Source: Cryomorphaceae bacterium (GTDB taxonomy: Bacteria > Bacteroidota > Bacteroidia > Flavobacteriales_G > Salibacteraceae). From it: a stretch of DNA of 6,152 nt. This document shows, piece after piece, positions 4,940 to 6,152 of this stretch (position 1 is the first letter of the stretch; each line of letters opens with the position of its first letter). The notes under the pieces were generated by a model. The model searched no databases and was not told the origin of the DNA. It saw only the letters and a list, made by a program, of their open reading frames with translations. Position numbers and translations under genes: made by a program. Location: the NCBI GenBank assembly GCA_003564735.1, contig PXEK01000095.1, positions 1-6,152 on the forward strand. Reading direction: 5' to 3'.

Positions 4940-5323
4940 ATGAATAACAGCGAATACAAGCGCGCTTGGAATGAAGCCGTATCTTTTTTTGAAACGCGGT
5001 TCGGGCCGGGCATTGATATTGACGGAATTTTATTTTTAATTGGCGTTCAAGAACTGGGCAAAGGCAAAGTACAGCTGAGCAAAGAGGAAAAAACCGATGT
5101 TATTCATGTTGCGGTGTGTACCCTACTGGAACCTTACGGATATTATGAATTTACCGGTACCGATCCTGAAGGGTGGCCTCACTTTAAACAAACCATGAAA
5201 CTACCGCATTTGCGCCCTTTAGATCAACAAAAACTGATTAAAGAGGCTATTATCGATTATGTTGAGAGTCAAAAGCTATCCAACGTGCCCGATTCGGTAG
5301 CGAAGCAAGAGAGAATTAAATAA
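4940..5323 (+). CDS. Conserved-looking hypothetical protein, 127 residues
   Basis: I do not recognise a named domain. The protein is soluble, with no signal peptide or membrane segment, and mixed charge. Visible parts are an N-terminal amphipathic helix (residues 3-20, SEYKRAWNEAVSFFETRFG), a short hydrophobic stretch IDGILFLIGVQELGKG (27-42) with no charge until Glu38, a helix with VIHVAVCTLLEPYGYYEF (54-71), an aromatic turn DPEGWPHF (75-82), and a C-terminal helix LDQQKLIKEAIIDYVES (94-110) before a polar tail. My impression is that similar proteins occur in other Bacteroidota, but I cannot check this. The ATG at 4940 is supported by the -7 element and palindrome just upstream. Its stop is only 15 bases before the next gene, in the same reading frame, so the two are almost certainly co-transcribed and perhaps translationally coupled. 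Confidence 0.8.
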   Translation: MNNSEYKRAWNEAVSFFETRFGPGIDIDGILFLIGVQELGKGKVQLSKEEKTDVIHVAVCTLLEPYGYYEFTGTDPEGWPHFKQTMKLPHLRPLDQQKLIKEAIIDYVESQKLSNVPDSVAKQERIK

Positions 5324-5338
5324 AAAAGAAACTGCGAT

Positions 5339-6152
5339 TTGACTCAAAAGCTGTTCACTTTTCTTTTCCTTATTGTGTTATTTACTCTACCGGCCGCGGC
5401 GCAGGTGAGTATTCCTAACTCCATGACTGCCTCACCCGTTAGTGACCCTATTCATTTTGACGGCAGCTTAGATGAAGAGGCGTGGGAAAAAGCCGAAAAA
5501 ATTACAAACTTCACCCAACGCGAGCTCAACTTTGGCGAACCCGTCACGGAACGTACCGAGGTGGCGGTTCTTTTTGATGAAACCAATATTTACATAGGCG
5601 TTTGGTGTTATGACCGTGAACCCGATAAAATTATTGCCAAAGAAATGAAGCGGGACTTTAACGATAATTTAGATGATAACTTCAAAATCATTCTGGACAC
5701 CTACAATGACAAGCGCAATGGTTTTATGTTTGTCATCAATCCCAACGGGGCACGCGGCGATTATCAAGTTTTTAATAACGGCGGCAGCACCAATATTTTT
5801 TGGAACGGGGTGTGGGACGTTCGTACAAAAACGACGGCGCAAGGTTGGTTTGCCGAAGTAAAAATACCTTTTAGCACACTAAAGTTCAGAACCGGCGTCA
5901 AAAACCAAGTTTGGGGCATCAACTTTGAGCGAAATATCAGGCGTAAGCGAGAACAGGCCTTGTGGCAAGGTTGGAGTCGGGATAATAATTTGGAGCGCGT
6001 GAATCAAGCGGGATCCATCGGTGGTTTTGGAGCTTTGGAAAGCGGCCGGTTTATAGAGCTTAAGCCATACGGAATTGGCGGTGGGGAAAAAACATCGGGC
6101 GAGGGCACCTCGGGATTGGCAAATGCGGGCGGTGATGTCAACTATTTGCTCA
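5339..6152 (+). CDS. Secreted CBM9-like/DUF5916 protein, 5' part (runs off the window)
   Basis: The first 271 residues of an exported protein whose 3' end lies beyond the window; relatives are usually 700-900 residues. A TTG start at 5339 gives a clear signal peptide (TQKLFTFLFLIVLFTLPAAAQ at 2-22, cleavage after A21). No ATG occurs in frame before residue 29, which would delete the signal. Residues about 38-210 form a CBM9-like (DOMON-type) beta-sandwich domain: the opening FDGSLDEEAWEKAE (40-53), TEVAVLFDETNIYIGVWCYD (73-92), DDNFKIILDTYNDKRNGFMF (112-131), WNGVWDV (155-161), GWFAEVKIPFSTLKF (169-183) and WGINFERNIRRKRE (192-205). The DUF5916 region, which in relatives forms an outer-membrane beta-barrel, would begin at about 230. 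Substrate and function are not known; binding of a carbohydrate or other surface ligand is an inference from the N-terminal fold. Confidence 0.85.
   Translation, partial: MTQKLFTFLFLIVLFTLPAAAQVSIPNSMTASPVSDPIHFDGSLDEEAWEKAEKITNFTQRELNFGEPVTERTEVAVLFDETNIYIGVWCYDREPDKIIAKEMKRDFNDNLDDNFKIILDTYNDKRNGFMFVINPNGARGDYQVFNNGGSTNIFWNGVWDVRTKTTAQGWFAEVKIPFSTLKFRTGVKNQVWGINFERNIRRKREQALWQGWSRDNNLERVNQAGSIGGFGALESGRFIELKPYGIGGGEKTSGEGTSGLANAGGDVNYLL

Noticed and set aside
5673..5861. A plus-strand open frame of 62 residues
   Set aside because: It lies out of frame inside the CBM9-like domain of the DUF5916 gene.

Overview
The window looks like a chromosomal, largely housekeeping stretch from a member of the Bacteroidota, most likely of flavobacterial type. 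This rests on three things. Several genes belong to families common in that phylum (DUF2911, the CBM9-like/DUF5916 outer-membrane protein, a lone receiver protein). Intergenic regions repeatedly carry the Bacteroidota -7 promoter element TAnnTTTG. Start codons lack clear Shine-Dalgarno sequences and sit behind A-rich leaders. The species cannot be named from this sequence alone.

Layout, left to right. rplS (ribosomal protein L19, +) has its own promoter and converges on a single-domain response regulator (-); a bidirectional hairpin terminator separates them. A divergent intergenic region follows, then a secreted DUF2911 protein with TPR-like C-terminal helices (+) and a strong terminator. 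Next is a YebC/TACO1-family protein (+), which converges on a minus-strand cluster: a small YkvA/DUF1232 membrane protein, a peptidase E-type (S51) dipeptidase and a CvpA-family membrane protein. A short divergent promoter region then separates cvpA from a plus-strand pair: a 127-residue protein of unknown function and, 15 bases further on, the N-terminal part of a secreted CBM9-like/DUF5916 protein that runs off the right edge.

The genes do not form one obvious pathway. L19 and YebC both act in translation. PepE clears Asp-X dipeptides. CvpA and YkvA are membrane proteins of poorly defined role. The DUF5916 protein probably acts at the outer membrane. Three start codons deserve attention. 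The response regulator most likely starts at a GTG at 854, peptidase E at the ATG at 4130, and the DUF5916 gene at a TTG at 5339, without which its signal peptide is lost.

I see no mobile element, CRISPR array, tRNA or rRNA, and no gene-free stretch over 300 bases. The unexplained structure is in the leaders: a nearly identical 31-base element upstream of both cvpA and ykvA, a 14-base sequence shared by the yebC and pepE leaders (the latter inside a long inverted repeat), and a perfect 12-base palindrome at the expected transcription start of the 127-residue gene. The best candidate for undescribed biology is the 127-residue gene coupled to the DUF5916 gene. Nothing here clearly amounts to a new system.
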